64,000 nt of DNA from Robiginitomaculum sp. (GTDB lineage Bacteria; Pseudomonadota; Alphaproteobacteria; Caulobacterales; Maricaulaceae). How positions within the stretch are numbered: the first letter of the stretch is position 1; every line of letters begins with the position of its first letter. A program made the position numbers and the translations under genes. The DNA lies in NCBI GenBank assembly GCA_002733805.1, contig NVXG01000028.1, positions 102,868 to 166,867 of the forward strand, given 5' to 3'. Under the pieces are notes generated by a model, which saw nothing but the letters and a program-made list of their open reading frames with translations, ran no database searches and had not been told where the DNA came from. Positions 27,590 through 36,552 of the stretch are shown piece after piece.

Positions 27590-28464
27590 GAAGCCATTTT
27601 CCACTCATTGGCCGCTTTCCACTGGGCGGTAATTTGTGTAACGACCCCTTGCAACTGTGGCATTGCGCGGCCCAATACGGCTTCTACTTTGCGTACATCC
27701 AACCCTAATGAGCGGGCGCGTCTGGGTGTAATCGCCGCAACAGAGGCAGTTTCGGCCCAATTCAGATCGATATCAATTGCAGCAGCCAATGCATGAATGA
27801 ATTCTTTTTTGGAAGAAACTTGGGCGCTGGCCAAGTTCAACAAACCGTATTCTTTACGCGCCATCAAATCGAAAGTTGCCGTTGCAAATGTATGGGTATC
27901 AATCGAGGAAGAAAAGAAATCATCAAACAATGTCAAAGGTTTATGGTGGGTCAGCGCATCAAATACCCAACCGACAAAACCCCGTTCATCTGGATGAATA
28001 CCAACCAGACTGGTGCGTAATACCAATGCTTTTTCCGCCTTCAAAGCGTAACTTTCAGCTGCCAACTTGCTCTTTGCATATACATTACAGATTGTCGTCT
28101 GGGCATTTTCATCATGCTGCATGCGATCATCACCATCAAAAAAATGATCGGTTGATATATGTACGAACGGTCGCCCGGTGACCTTACTCCATTTGGCTAA
28201 AACCCGAGCTGGCTGGGCATTGATTTGCATGGCCAGCGCTGGATCGTTTTCACAAGCTGATAAATCAACCAATGCCGCAGCATTGATCACCATTTCGGGA
28301 TTATGTTTGTCTAATAGGCTTTCCAAGCTATCCGGATCATTCAAATCAAGATCAATATCAGCAGATTTACGGGCGGCGTTACCCACATCAATTTTGCGGG
28401 ACCTTGCCTCACGACAAAGTGCAATGCCCAACAAGCCAGTACCACCAAGAACCAGTAATTCCAT
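27586..28464 (-). CDS. RmlD-like NAD(P)-dependent sugar-nucleotide reductase
   Basis: A 292-residue extended SDR protein with the nucleotide motif GGTGLLG near the N-terminus, VINAAALVDLSACENDP, and a YAKSK catalytic motif after an STDHFFDG segment. These are the features of dTDP-4-dehydrorhamnose reductase relatives. In this operon it probably reduces a keto sugar feeding the NeuB-type synthase. The ATG at 28464 is preferred, with AGGG 6 bases upstream; a TTG two codons earlier is possible. It sits 8 bases after the cytidylyltransferase gene and overlaps the next gene by 4. Confidence 0.85.
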   Translation of the reverse strand: MELLVLGGTGLLGIALCREARSRKIDVGNAARKSADIDLDLNDPDSLESLLDKHNPEMVINAAALVDLSACENDPALAMQINAQPARVLAKWSKVTGRPFVHISTDHFFDGDDRMQHDENAQTTICNVYAKSKLAAESYALKAEKALVLRTSLVGIHPDERGFVGWVFDALTHHKPLTLFDDFFSSSIDTHTFATATFDLMARKEYGLLNLASAQVSSKKEFIHALAAAIDIDLNWAETASVAAITPRRARSLGLDVRKVEAVLGRAMPQLQGVVTQITAQWKAANEWKMAS

Positions 28465-28472
28465 TACCAACC

Positions 28473-29258
28473 CTATGCTGCACTGGACAATCGAACCGGC
28501 GCGGTTTGCAAAGATGCGCCCCCTCCGGTTGATAATCGGTTTTGATCAATATGGCATTGATTGATCTGAGCTAGATCGGGCCTGCGTAAACAAAACGCCA
28601 CCAATTCAGCAGCATTCGCTGTTGCCATTTTCGAACCAAATCCATCATAAAGCGCCCTGAAAAAGGCTAAATCCTCCGGGTGATCCAGTGTCCAGCGCAT
28701 TTTTTCCAAACCACCGCCCGGCCCTCGTAAATTAGCGCGACTCAATCCCGGGTGATTGCGTAAAAATGGCGTTACATGCTCCCGATCATAGGACAAATAG
28801 GCTTGATCGTCGGCTGCATATAATAGTTCTGCTGAAAATGCCTCGCAATCAAGGCCATGTGGAAACATTGGAGGCATATTATTCGCCGCATAATCCACAT
28901 CTGAACTATCTAGCAATGCCAGCACCTGCCCGGCGATTTGCGGGTCGGGCAATTGACAATCCGAAGTAATCCGCAACACGGTTTTGGCTTCAATTTCACG
29001 AGCAGCCTTGGCATACCGAGCCAACACATCCTCTTCGGAACCACGGGTTACAAAATACCCAGCCTCGGCAGCAAGATCCGCCACACAATCATCTGCCCGG
29101 CCCTCTGGCACGGCGCACACAACCGAATCCACACCCGGAATGTCACGACATCGGTCGAGGCACCATAACAATGCTGGCTTATCGCCAATGGTTTCCAGCA
29201 CTTTTCCTGGAAGTCGGGAGGAATTAAATCTAGCCTGAATAATTGCTGCAACTGTCAT
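28473..29258 (-). CDS. SpsF/NeuA-type cytidylyltransferase
   Basis: A 261-residue protein of the CTP-transferase-3 family. The signature is AAIIQARFNSSRLPGKVLETIG at the N-terminus, with VLRITSDCQLPDP supplying the metal/nucleotide site. The SpsF-type sequence is typical of gene clusters with NeuB-like synthases, where it would make the CMP-activated sugar. It is the first gene of the minus-strand sugar operon, diverging from pseB across a 91-base region containing a CtrA-like box. Confidence 0.82.
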   Translation of the reverse strand: MTVAAIIQARFNSSRLPGKVLETIGDKPALLWCLDRCRDIPGVDSVVCAVPEGRADDCVADLAAEAGYFVTRGSEEDVLARYAKAAREIEAKTVLRITSDCQLPDPQIAGQVLALLDSSDVDYAANNMPPMFPHGLDCEAFSAELLYAADDQAYLSYDREHVTPFLRNHPGLSRANLRGPGGGLEKMRWTLDHPEDLAFFRALYDGFGSKMATANAAELVAFCLRRPDLAQINQCHIDQNRLSTGGGASLQTAPVRLSSAA

Positions 29259-29282
29259 GAATTAACCAATACTGCCCTCCTG

Positions 29283-29298
29283 CTAACGTCTGGTTAAC
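29283..29298 (+). promoter_or_regulatory. CtrA-like box between spsF-type gene and pseB
   Basis: CTAA-N7-TTAAC (CTAA 29283-29286, TTAAC 29294-29298, continuing CAT) matches the CtrA consensus in 8 of 9 positions with correct spacing. It lies in the 91-base divergent region and could tie both glycan transcription units to the flagellar cell-cycle programme. Confidence 0.45.
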
Positions 29299-29349
29299 CA
29301 TAGAGGCAGATTCTGGCCATAATTCTTCAATTATTTGCACGGATTGATT

Positions 29350-30447
29350 ATGTCCAGTTCCACTCCAGCTATCGCGACCATTGCCCACCCATCAGAGCTC
29401 CCGGCCAAGCCGGCTTGCCCGATCCGGGACTTTCGATCACCACGCATGGATCTGAATGGCAAAACCATCTTGATCACCGGTGGAACAGGCAGTTTGGGCC
29501 GCCAATTGGTCCAAATGATTTCAGAAGAATTCAAACCTGCGAAGCTGATTGTTTTTTCTCGAGACGAGTTAAAGCAATACGAGATGGAACAGGTTTTTTC
29601 TCATACAGACCTGCCCTATATCCGATATTTTATAGGGGATGTCCGGGATGAAAACCGACTGTATCAGTCTATGCGTGATGTTGATATTGTCATTCATGCT
29701 GCGGCTCTAAAGCACGTATCTATTGCCGAATACAACCCGTTTGAGTGCATCAAAACGAATGTCATGGGTGCAGAAAATGTTGTGCGCGCGGCGATCAATG
29801 CCGGGGTCAAACACGTCTGCGCACTATCAACCGACAAAGCTGCCAATCCCATTAATCTGTATGGGGCCTCCAAGCTGGCAGCTGACAAGATTTTTTCAGC
29901 AGCCCAATCTATGGCTGGGCGGCACGGGCCGGTATTTTCCGTTGTGCGATATGGTAATGTAGTTGGCTCTCGCGGCTCAGTTGCTCCATTTTTTCAAAAA
30001 TTAGTGGATGAAGGCGCGGATCAATTACCGATTACCGACCCACGAATGACCCGTTTCTGGATTACCTTAACCCAAGCGGCAAATTTTGTGCTGTCCTCAA
30101 TGGCCCTTTCAAAAGGCGGTGAAATCTTTGTCCCTAAAATTCCGGCGATGAGCACAGTCGAACTTGCCCGCACCATTGCACCGAATTTACCACACAATAT
30201 AATTGGCATCCGACCCGGCGAAAAATTGCACGAAACCATGGTGCCGATGGATGATGCACACTCTACATTAGAGCTGTCAGACCGCTATGTAATATTGCCC
30301 AGTCGGGATACTTGGCGCCGTGAGGCTTTTTTGAGTAGTGGGGCTACGCCCGTCGCCGAAGACTTCTCCTACACGTCTGACAGCAACCCCGAAATCTTGG
30401 ATGCTCGCGGATTACAGGCTTTATTGGGCTCAACTTTCAAGCCGTAG
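29350..30447 (+). CDS. pseB: PseB/FlmA-type UDP-GlcNAc 4,6-dehydratase
   Basis: A 365-residue SDR dehydratase that performs the first step of pseudaminic-acid-type synthesis. Motifs: GGTGSLG (44-50), the VFSRDELKQYEMEQ and FIGDVRDENRL segments, STDKAANPINLYGASK with the catalytic region, and RYGNVVGSRGSV. These are characteristic of PseB/FlaA1/FlmA. The ATG at 29350 gives a roughly 32-residue N-terminal extension before the conserved core at MDLNGKT; a start at 29446 is possible but has no ribosome site. Caulobacter flmA is needed for flagellin modification. Confidence 0.92.
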   Translation: MSSSTPAIATIAHPSELPAKPACPIRDFRSPRMDLNGKTILITGGTGSLGRQLVQMISEEFKPAKLIVFSRDELKQYEMEQVFSHTDLPYIRYFIGDVRDENRLYQSMRDVDIVIHAAALKHVSIAEYNPFECIKTNVMGAENVVRAAINAGVKHVCALSTDKAANPINLYGASKLAADKIFSAAQSMAGRHGPVFSVVRYGNVVGSRGSVAPFFQKLVDEGADQLPITDPRMTRFWITLTQAANFVLSSMALSKGGEIFVPKIPAMSTVELARTIAPNLPHNIIGIRPGEKLHETMVPMDDAHSTLELSDRYVILPSRDTWRREAFLSSGATPVAEDFSYTSDSNPEILDARGLQALLGSTFKP

Positions 30448-30532
30448 TTCTCCCCCCTCACTACAAGGTGATAGGGACTTGTGCGCGGAATGTGCTACCG
30501 AACTTCTCGAAAATAAGTTTGGTAAAAGTGAT

Positions 30533-31339
30533 ATGAGCGACACTCAAAAATATGTGTTGATAACCGGTGCGTCCTCCGGGATCGGCATGGCGTTTGCGCG
30601 CCACGCCGCCCAAATGGGACATGCCGTAGGTTTGAGCGCGCGCCGTGAGGATCGCCTGCAACAACTGGCAAATGAACTCTCCGACAACTACAATGTCTCC
30701 ACAGATATTTTTGTAAGCGATTTATGCGAACCAGATTCAGGACTGGCATTAGCATCATCCGTACTGGCCAAAGGTCGCAAGGTTGATGTGCTGATCAACA
30801 ATGCTGGCTTTTCCATTGCCAGCAGCTTTGCCGCCTCAACGTATTCGGCACAGAGAGAATTCCTTGAGCTGACCATCAACACGCCAGTTGCGCTAACCCA
30901 TGCCTTGCTGCCTGGCATGTTGGAGCGAAACTGGGGTCGGATATTGAATATCAGCTCAATCACCGCGCTTTCTTCGGGCGGCAAAGGCCACACCCTATAC
31001 CCGGCCGGCAAGTCTTTCTTGTTGAAATTCTCGCAAAGCCTACATGCCGAAGTCGCCCATCGCGGTGTCCATGTCAGCGCCATTTTACCCGGCTTCGTAG
31101 CCACCGAATTTCAACAAACCAACGGAATGGAAGATGAAATGAACGGCCTGCCCCATTGGATGGTCCAACGGCCAGAGCAAGTCGTAACAGAGGCTTGGCG
31201 CCGTAATGAAAATGGCACCGAGATCATTGCCACCGGCATGGTGGCCAAAACCATGGCTGCGGCCATGCAGATTTTACCAGAAACATGGATGCGGGCCATC
31301 ACCCGGAAAATGGCGGAGGATGCCTATGTCGGCGACTGA
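30533..31339 (+). CDS. Short-chain dehydrogenase/reductase
   Basis: A 268-residue classical SDR with the cofactor motif TGASSGIG (residues 11-18), NNAG, the catalytic Ser in NISSITALSS, and the Y-x3-K motif YPAGK. The C-terminal part resembles SDRs acting on lipid or steroid-like ketones. It begins 85 bases after pseB and overlaps the GMC oxidoreductase by 14 bases, so these two are a functional pair. The substrate is unknown, and any link to flagellar glycan synthesis is only positional. Confidence 0.87.
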   Translation: MSDTQKYVLITGASSGIGMAFARHAAQMGHAVGLSARREDRLQQLANELSDNYNVSTDIFVSDLCEPDSGLALASSVLAKGRKVDVLINNAGFSIASSFAASTYSAQREFLELTINTPVALTHALLPGMLERNWGRILNISSITALSSGGKGHTLYPAGKSFLLKFSQSLHAEVAHRGVHVSAILPGFVATEFQQTNGMEDEMNGLPHWMVQRPEQVVTEAWRRNENGTEIIATGMVAKTMAAAMQILPETWMRAITRKMAEDAYVGD

Positions 31340-32924
31340 AACACCATCCCCATCGCGAAGCGATAAAAGGTATGACCTAGTGGTCATTGGCTCTGGCGCA
31401 GGTGGGGCCAGTCTGGCTCAAAAACTGGCAAAAACCGGTAAATCAATTTTGATTTTGGAGCGTGGCCAACATTTACCGGTCGAAGCCGAAAACTGGGATG
31501 CCAAAGAGATTTTCATCAAAAATCGCTATAAGGCAAAAGAGAAATGGACGGACCGCAAGGGAAAGAAATTTCAACCGAATATCTATTATTGGGTCGGCGG
31601 AAACACCATTTTTTATGGCGCGGCCCTCTATCGGTTCCGGCGGCGCGATTTTGAAGAAACCCGGCATCATGGTGGAATGATTTCGCCAGAATGGCCCATT
31701 TCCTATTCGGATTTAGCGCCTTATTACACCGAAGCCGAGCGTCTATGGCAGGTGCATGGCTTGCGCGGGGCTGACCCGACCGATGATGCCCATGCTCCAC
31801 CTTACTCTTATCCGCCACTCAAACACGACCCGGAAATTGCCCGGATCAAGGGAAGTTTGAGCGCGCAGGGCCTGCACCCATTTGAAATGCCGGTCGCGGT
31901 TGAACGTGATGAAGATAACCCTGAGAGCAGTAATTGTATTCGTTGCCGGACCTGCGGCGGGTTCGCTTGCAAGCGCGAAGCAAAATCAGACGGCCGCAAA
32001 ATGGTCGACCTTGCCTTGGCCCATCCCAATGTGGAGTTGATTACCGGTGCCAAAGTGACCCGGCTGGAAACCAAAGCCAGTGGCAAGGAAATCAGCCATG
32101 TGGTTTACCAGAGCGGGGATGAGGAGCACCGGGTTCGTGGTGATACTGTTGTGCTGGCCGCTGGTGCAATTAACTCCGCTGCCTTGCTTTTGGCATCATC
32201 CAATGACGATCACCCTGATGGTCTGGCCAATGGTTCGGATCAGGTCGGGCGCAATTATATGTATCATACGGCCTCGGCTTCTTTGTCTTTTGCCTTGCCT
32301 AAAATTAATACCAATTTCCCAAAAACCATGGCGATCAACGATTATTATTGGGGCGACCCGGACGGCAATTTTGACTATCCCATGGGGCATATTCAATTGT
32401 TGGAATATCTGGATGGTGATGTACTTCGCGGCCAATTGGGCGGGATAATTCCATATTGGTTGATCCCCAAATTTTTTGCTGATGCCATTGGGGATCGCCT
32501 GATCCCGTTTTTGGTCATGACCGAAGATTTGCCCGAAGCGCGCAACCGGGTCCGCTTGGGCGAAGATGGTTCGATCCATCTGGAATACTGGCCCAACAAT
32601 CTGGTTGCCCACAAACGATTGTTGCAGCGCTTTCATAAAGTCATGCACAAAGCCGGGCGCATGTGTCATTGTCTGGAAGGACACCGGGCACAAATCGATG
32701 GCATATTGCCGCTTTATGGCACCGCCCACCAATGCGGCACCTTACGCATGGGCCACGACCCAGCCAGCTCGGTCGTCAATGCCAATTGCCAAGCCCATGA
32801 GGTCAAAAACCTGTATGTGACCGACACCAGTGTTTTTGTTTCCAGTGCAGCGGTGAACCCGGCGCTGACCGCCATTGCCAACGCATTGCGAGTCGCAGAT
32901 ATTATCGAAGCGGAGTGTTTTTAG
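31326..32924 (+). CDS. GMC family FAD oxidoreductase
   Basis: A 532-residue glucose-methanol-choline oxidoreductase. It has the FAD dinucleotide motif VIGSGAGGASLAQKLA at the N-terminus and the conserved C-terminal catalytic segments GTAHQCGTLRMGHDP and VFVSSAAVNPALTAIANALR. A Cys-rich stretch (CIRCRTCGGFACK) lies in the middle and is typical of one GMC branch. The ATG at 31326 overlaps the SDR gene by 14 bases. The enzyme oxidises an alcohol group on an unknown substrate. A paired SDR suggests a two-step redox conversion. Confidence 0.88.
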   Translation: MSATETPSPSRSDKRYDLVVIGSGAGGASLAQKLAKTGKSILILERGQHLPVEAENWDAKEIFIKNRYKAKEKWTDRKGKKFQPNIYYWVGGNTIFYGAALYRFRRRDFEETRHHGGMISPEWPISYSDLAPYYTEAERLWQVHGLRGADPTDDAHAPPYSYPPLKHDPEIARIKGSLSAQGLHPFEMPVAVERDEDNPESSNCIRCRTCGGFACKREAKSDGRKMVDLALAHPNVELITGAKVTRLETKASGKEISHVVYQSGDEEHRVRGDTVVLAAGAINSAALLLASSNDDHPDGLANGSDQVGRNYMYHTASASLSFALPKINTNFPKTMAINDYYWGDPDGNFDYPMGHIQLLEYLDGDVLRGQLGGIIPYWLIPKFFADAIGDRLIPFLVMTEDLPEARNRVRLGEDGSIHLEYWPNNLVAHKRLLQRFHKVMHKAGRMCHCLEGHRAQIDGILPLYGTAHQCGTLRMGHDPASSVVNANCQAHEVKNLYVTDTSVFVSSAAVNPALTAIANALRVADIIEAECF

Positions 32925-33021
32925 GCCAATCGACCGGCAAAATGCGCCGGCACCTCCCTCGTCAAACCTGAAAAACTGTGGCTAACTTACTCCTGAGGGA
33001 TTTCATGCCGGGGAGAACATC

Positions 33022-34836
33022 ATGTTCAAAAAGCTCATATTATGGCCACTGACCGTAATTTTGGTCATTGCGTTGGCCTTTGCAATCAATCTTCTTTGGT
33101 TCAAGCCATTGTTTATCAATCATTTCTTTGAGAAGGTTTTTATCGAATTTGCATTTGATAGCCCGGAAACCCTGACCCAGATCCGGATCTTAAAAGGAAC
33201 GCCTCTACGATTTTATCACAATGACCTGAATGACCTGTCCCAGAAACATGCTGATAAACTGATCGCCCGCTTGCAACGGGATCACGAGCGACTGCAATCC
33301 TATTCCGACAAATATCTGACCAAGAGCCAACGGCTATCCAAACAGGTTTTGGAAAACTTCATGGAAATGCAGATTGCTCTAAACGGCGAATTTCAATACC
33401 ACAACTATCCGGTCAACCAGTTGTTTGGCGTGCAAAACGGCTATCCAGCATTCATGGCGGTTCAACACTGGGTCGAAGACAAAAAAGACGCTGCGGCCTA
33501 TATTTCCCGATTGAAGAAAGTAGGCGTGCAGTTTGATCAGGTGCTGGAAGGTTTACGCATTCGCGAGACCAAGGGCATTCTCCCTCCAACCTTTGTGGTG
33601 GACCGGGTATTGGTGGAAATGCGCGGCTTTGTTAATACACCGGCCAAAGAAAACATTCTGTACACATCATTTGCCGAAAAGCTCGATGCAGTTGAGCCGG
33701 AACTGGGTATAGATAAAGACAAATGGCTGACCAAGGCCGAACAAGCGATTGAAACCAACGTGTATGAGGCATACGGCAAACTCATCACCTATTTTGAGGA
33801 ACTAAAACCCAAAACCACCAGCGATCATGGTGTTTGGAAATTTCCAGACGGCGAGCGGTATTACAACCTCAAATTAAAAGAGGCGACCACCACAGATTTA
33901 ACTGCCGATGAAATCCATGAACGTGGCTTGGCAGAAGTGGCCCGCATTCAAGCTGGTATTCTGATGATTTTGGAAGGTCAGGGATATGACATTGATCAAG
34001 GCTTTGCCCATGCAATGAAATTGCTGTCTGACGACCCGGATCAATACTTCGCCGATACGGATCAAGGCCGTGAAGAAATTCTGGCTGAATACCGGGTAAT
34101 CCTCGAAGAAATTGACCAGCAATTAGAGCCCTGGTTTACCTTGCGCCACAAAAGCGCCCTAGAAGTTCGGCGAATCGCAGCATTTCGTGAAAAAACCGCA
34201 CCCGGTGCCTATTACCAGCAACCCTCATTGGATGGATCGCGCCCCGGTATGTTTTTCGCCAATCTCTATGACATCAAGGCCAGCCCCAAATGGGGCATGC
34301 GTACTTTGGCCTATCATGAAGGCGTTCCCGGACACCATTTGCAAAAAGCAATTCAGTCGGAACTGACCGATTTGCCGACATTTCGAAAAATACTCGGATT
34401 TACCGCCTATGCCGAAGGGTGGGCGCTCTATGCAGAACGTCTAGCCTATGAGATGGGCTTAGAGGAAAATCCGCTGGATAATGTCGGTCGCCTTCAAGCC
34501 GAACTATTCCGTGCTGTACGTCTGGTGGTCGATACCGGCATCCACCGAAAACGCTGGACCCGCGAAGAAGCTATTGAATATATGCAGGAAAATACAGGAA
34601 TGGCCATTTCAGATGTAGTGGTTGAAATCGAACGTTACATTGTGATGCCGGCGCAAGCCACCGCATACAAAACCGGCATGGACCATATCTTGAAATTACG
34701 ACGTAAAGCGAAAAAGAAACTGGGTGACCAGTTTGATATTCGCGAGTTCCATGACGTGATTTTACGCAATGGCGACTTGCCGTTGAGCCTCTTGGAAATC
34801 CAAGTCGATGACTGGATTCGGGATACGCCAAAGTGA
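33022..34836 (+). CDS. DUF885 family metallopeptidase-like protein, membrane-anchored
   Basis: A 604-residue protein with an N-terminal hydrophobic anchor (about residues 7-28) and the DUF885 signatures: GAYYQQPSLDGSRPGMFFANL, the zinc-type motif YHEGVPGHHLQ, and FTAYAEGWALYAERLAYE. The HExxxHH-like motif and downstream Glu suggest a gluzincin-like hydrolase, though few members are characterised. The ATG follows GGGGAG with 7 bases between. The 97-base upstream gap contains a small GC-rich hairpin. It converges on the flagellin cluster. Confidence 0.85.
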   Translation: MFKKLILWPLTVILVIALAFAINLLWFKPLFINHFFEKVFIEFAFDSPETLTQIRILKGTPLRFYHNDLNDLSQKHADKLIARLQRDHERLQSYSDKYLTKSQRLSKQVLENFMEMQIALNGEFQYHNYPVNQLFGVQNGYPAFMAVQHWVEDKKDAAAYISRLKKVGVQFDQVLEGLRIRETKGILPPTFVVDRVLVEMRGFVNTPAKENILYTSFAEKLDAVEPELGIDKDKWLTKAEQAIETNVYEAYGKLITYFEELKPKTTSDHGVWKFPDGERYYNLKLKEATTTDLTADEIHERGLAEVARIQAGILMILEGQGYDIDQGFAHAMKLLSDDPDQYFADTDQGREEILAEYRVILEEIDQQLEPWFTLRHKSALEVRRIAAFREKTAPGAYYQQPSLDGSRPGMFFANLYDIKASPKWGMRTLAYHEGVPGHHLQKAIQSELTDLPTFRKILGFTAYAEGWALYAERLAYEMGLEENPLDNVGRLQAELFRAVRLVVDTGIHRKRWTREEAIEYMQENTGMAISDVVVEIERYIVMPAQATAYKTGMDHILKLRRKAKKKLGDQFDIREFHDVILRNGDLPLSLLEIQVDDWIRDTPK

Positions 34837-34839
34837 GTC

Positions 34840-34880
34840 AAAAAAAAACGGCGCACTGAACAAATTTGCTCAGTGCGCCG
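34840..34880 (-). terminator. Intrinsic terminator of distal flagellin gene
   Basis: An 11-bp perfect stem (CGGCGCACTGA at 34849-34859 with TCAGTGCGCCG at 34870-34880) followed, on the minus strand, by a run of nine T. It lies 42 bases beyond the flagellin stop codon and just past the convergent DUF885 gene. Confidence 0.85.
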
Positions 34881-34922
34881 AACCCAACGCCGTTTCGGGC
34901 GGTTGTCCCTTTGAAACTTATA

Positions 34923-35756
34923 CTAGTTCTGGAACAGGGACAGGATGATTTGCGGACGGGAGTTGGCGATCGATAACGCCTGCACCCCTAATTGTTGTTT
35001 GACCTGCAAGGCCTGCAAGCGGGCACTTTCCTTGGCTAGATCAGCATCGACCAGATTACCGACACCGGCGGTCAGCGAATCGGTCAATTTGGATACGAAT
35101 ATGTTATGGGCTTCGATTTTTTTGATATCAGAACCCAGATTAGCCAAAGCCTGATTGACGTTATCCAGACTGATTTTAAGTGTGGCGACCACGGCGCTGG
35201 CCAAGGTTCTGGTCCCGAGGCTGGCAGTAGCTGCCAAGGTCAGGATAGCGCCGCCAAACGAAAGGTTTTGGGATTTCAAGGTCAGAGTTCGTGTACCATC
35301 CGCATCGGCCAAAAATCCGATACCAGGCGAATTGGAGCTGTTCAGGATATTGGCACCGTCAAATTCCGCATTAGCAACAATTACGCCAATCTGGGAGATC
35401 AGCGCCTTGAAGTCGGCATCATAGGCTTTTCTGGTAAAGGTATCGATCGAGGCATCCGTTGCGGCGGTCGCTTTCTCGCGCATTTGGATCAAAAGATCAG
35501 AAATGGATTCGCCTGCCGCCAACGCGACATTACCAATACTGGCTGCCCGATCCAACGATGTGCCGACCGCACTATAAGCGCCGATATCAGAGCGTAGCCC
35601 CTGGGCCACCGCATAAACGGCGGCATTGTCTTTGGCACCAGCTACTTTCAGCCCGGTATTGATCCGAGTTTGGCTGACATCCAGTTGACGATTTGTCACG
35701 TTTAACTGTTGCAGAGCGGCCAAGGCCGATTTGTTTGTGTGCACGCTTAAGGCCAT
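34923..35756 (-). CDS. Flagellin (divergent paralogue)
   Basis: A 277-residue flagellin. It has the conserved N-terminal D0/D1 region (ALSVHTNKSALAALQQLN, INTGLKVAGAKDNAA) and C-terminal region (LVDADLAKESARLQALQVKQ, GVQALSIANS). The middle domain is very short, as in Caulobacter flagellins (about 275 residues). It is clearly more divergent than the two tandem flagellins upstream and may be a filament-base subunit, as FljJ is in Caulobacter. The ATG at 35756 follows GGAG; the family starts MALSV. It has its own sigma-54-type promoter and a strong terminator. Confidence 0.95.
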   Translation of the reverse strand: MALSVHTNKSALAALQQLNVTNRQLDVSQTRINTGLKVAGAKDNAAVYAVAQGLRSDIGAYSAVGTSLDRAASIGNVALAAGESISDLLIQMREKATAATDASIDTFTRKAYDADFKALISQIGVIVANAEFDGANILNSSNSPGIGFLADADGTRTLTLKSQNLSFGGAILTLAATASLGTRTLASAVVATLKISLDNVNQALANLGSDIKKIEAHNIFVSKLTDSLTAGVGNLVDADLAKESARLQALQVKQQLGVQALSIANSRPQIILSLFQN

Positions 35757-35828
35757 CAGTTCTTGCTCCGGTTCGTCCAATTATTAAGTGCGAGCGGCAA
35801 TTCATACCGCTATTCATCTCATCCTGAC

Positions 35829-35843
35829 GCAAGCCCTGTGCCA
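35829..35843 (-). promoter_or_regulatory. Sigma-54-type promoter of the divergent flagellin
   Basis: On the minus strand TGGCAC-AGGGC-TTGC is an exact -24/-12 core (TGGCAC-N5-TTGC). The predicted RNA start is near 35817, giving a leader of about 60 bases. Confidence 0.8.
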
Positions 35844-35931
35844 TTCATGGTTAATGCAAAAAACATTCATAAATATAATGATTTAGGGTATGTTCTGGCT
35901 TCTGAATAAATTGGGTACAGGAAAGAGTGGT

Positions 35932-35946
35932 CCGGCAAAATACCCG
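35932..35946. promoter_or_regulatory. ftr-like box of the divergent flagellin
   Basis: CCGGCAAAATACCCG lies about 90-103 bp upstream of the sigma-54 element. It resembles the boxes ahead of flgI and the other flagellins and is a candidate FlbD enhancer. Confidence 0.5.
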
Positions 35947-35988
35947 AAGTGCGGACACAATTGCCCAGTTGGACTGGAAAGTAGACAA

Positions 35989-36019
35989 AAAAATGCCGGG
36001 CTATTTACCCGGCATTTTT
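35989..36019. terminator. Terminator after flaG (bidirectional form)
   Basis: A 12-bp stem (AAAAATGCCGGG at 35989-36000 with CCCGGCATTTTT at 36008-36019) with a 7-base loop. It lies 17 bases after the flaG stop codon on the minus strand, where it ends in a T-run. The A/T arms make it usable from both strands. It separates flaG from the flagellin at 34923. Confidence 0.8.
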
Positions 36020-36036
36020 CCAAATCAAATTGGTAT

Positions 36037-36396
36037 TCAGACTTTTTTGTCGATAAGTAATCCTGAAGGATCTTGCCGTTCGGAAATTGCTTTGAGCATT
36101 TTCTCGCGCGGCCATTGTTTGATCACTTCGCCGGTATCCCGGTTGATCGTCTTATAGACATATTTGCCCGATTCCTGATCTTTTTCGATCGTCAGTCGAG
36201 AGTTCTCTACCAAAGCCGGGTGTTGCGGTTTTTGCCGCTTTACTTCTGGCTCTGGTGGCCGGGATTCCTCCCCCGTTGCGGCAGGGGACTCAACCGGCTT
36301 AACGGCTCCCTCTGTCAATCCCGAAGTTTCCACAGGTTTACCGACGGCAAAACCGCCAGGCGTGGGATTCGGGTTTGGTCCGAACTGGGTTTTCAT
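36037..36396 (-). CDS. flaG: FlaG-family flagellar protein
   Basis: A 119-residue protein with a Pro-rich, disordered N-terminal two thirds (e.g. PPEPEVKRQKPQHP) and a C-terminal FlaG domain: SRLTIEKDQESGKYVYKTIN, RDTGEVIKQWPREKML. The DRETGEVIRQIP-type core is the FlaG hallmark. FlaG affects filament length in other bacteria. It lies between two flagellin genes on the same strand, 156 bases below the upstream one, and is closed by a terminator. No sigma-54 motif was found directly upstream, so it may depend on read-through. Confidence 0.8.
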   Translation of the reverse strand: MKTQFGPNPNPTPGGFAVGKPVETSGLTEGAVKPVESPAATGEESRPPEPEVKRQKPQHPALVENSRLTIEKDQESGKYVYKTINRDTGEVIKQWPREKMLKAISERQDPSGLLIDKKV

Positions 36397-36484
36397 TTAC
36401 TCAACGCCGCTTTCGTGGCGCCTCCCCGATTAGGTCTGATCCGTCCGTCTTCTAACCCGCGAACTTGGTGGACCAGATAGAGGT

Positions 36485-36543
36485 GGGGGTTGACCTGTTA
36501 GCGAAACGAAGGACCCCCCGATGCTTCGCAAAGATCAACCCCC
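36485..36543. repeat. Long branched inverted repeat between flagellin and flaG
   Basis: Outer arms GGGGGTTGA (36485-36493) and TCAACCCCC (36535-36543) are perfect complements. Inside are GCGAA (36501-36505) and TTCGC (36525-36529). On the minus strand it starts 9 bases after the flagellin stop codon and lacks a T-run, so it looks like an mRNA-stabilising or processing structure rather than a classical terminator. Confidence 0.5.
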
Positions 36544-36552
36544 TATCCCCGA

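Noticed and set aside
24392..32924. Recent horizontally acquired island
   Set aside because: By eye the base composition and codon use resemble the neighbours, and no integrase, tRNA or direct repeats border the region.
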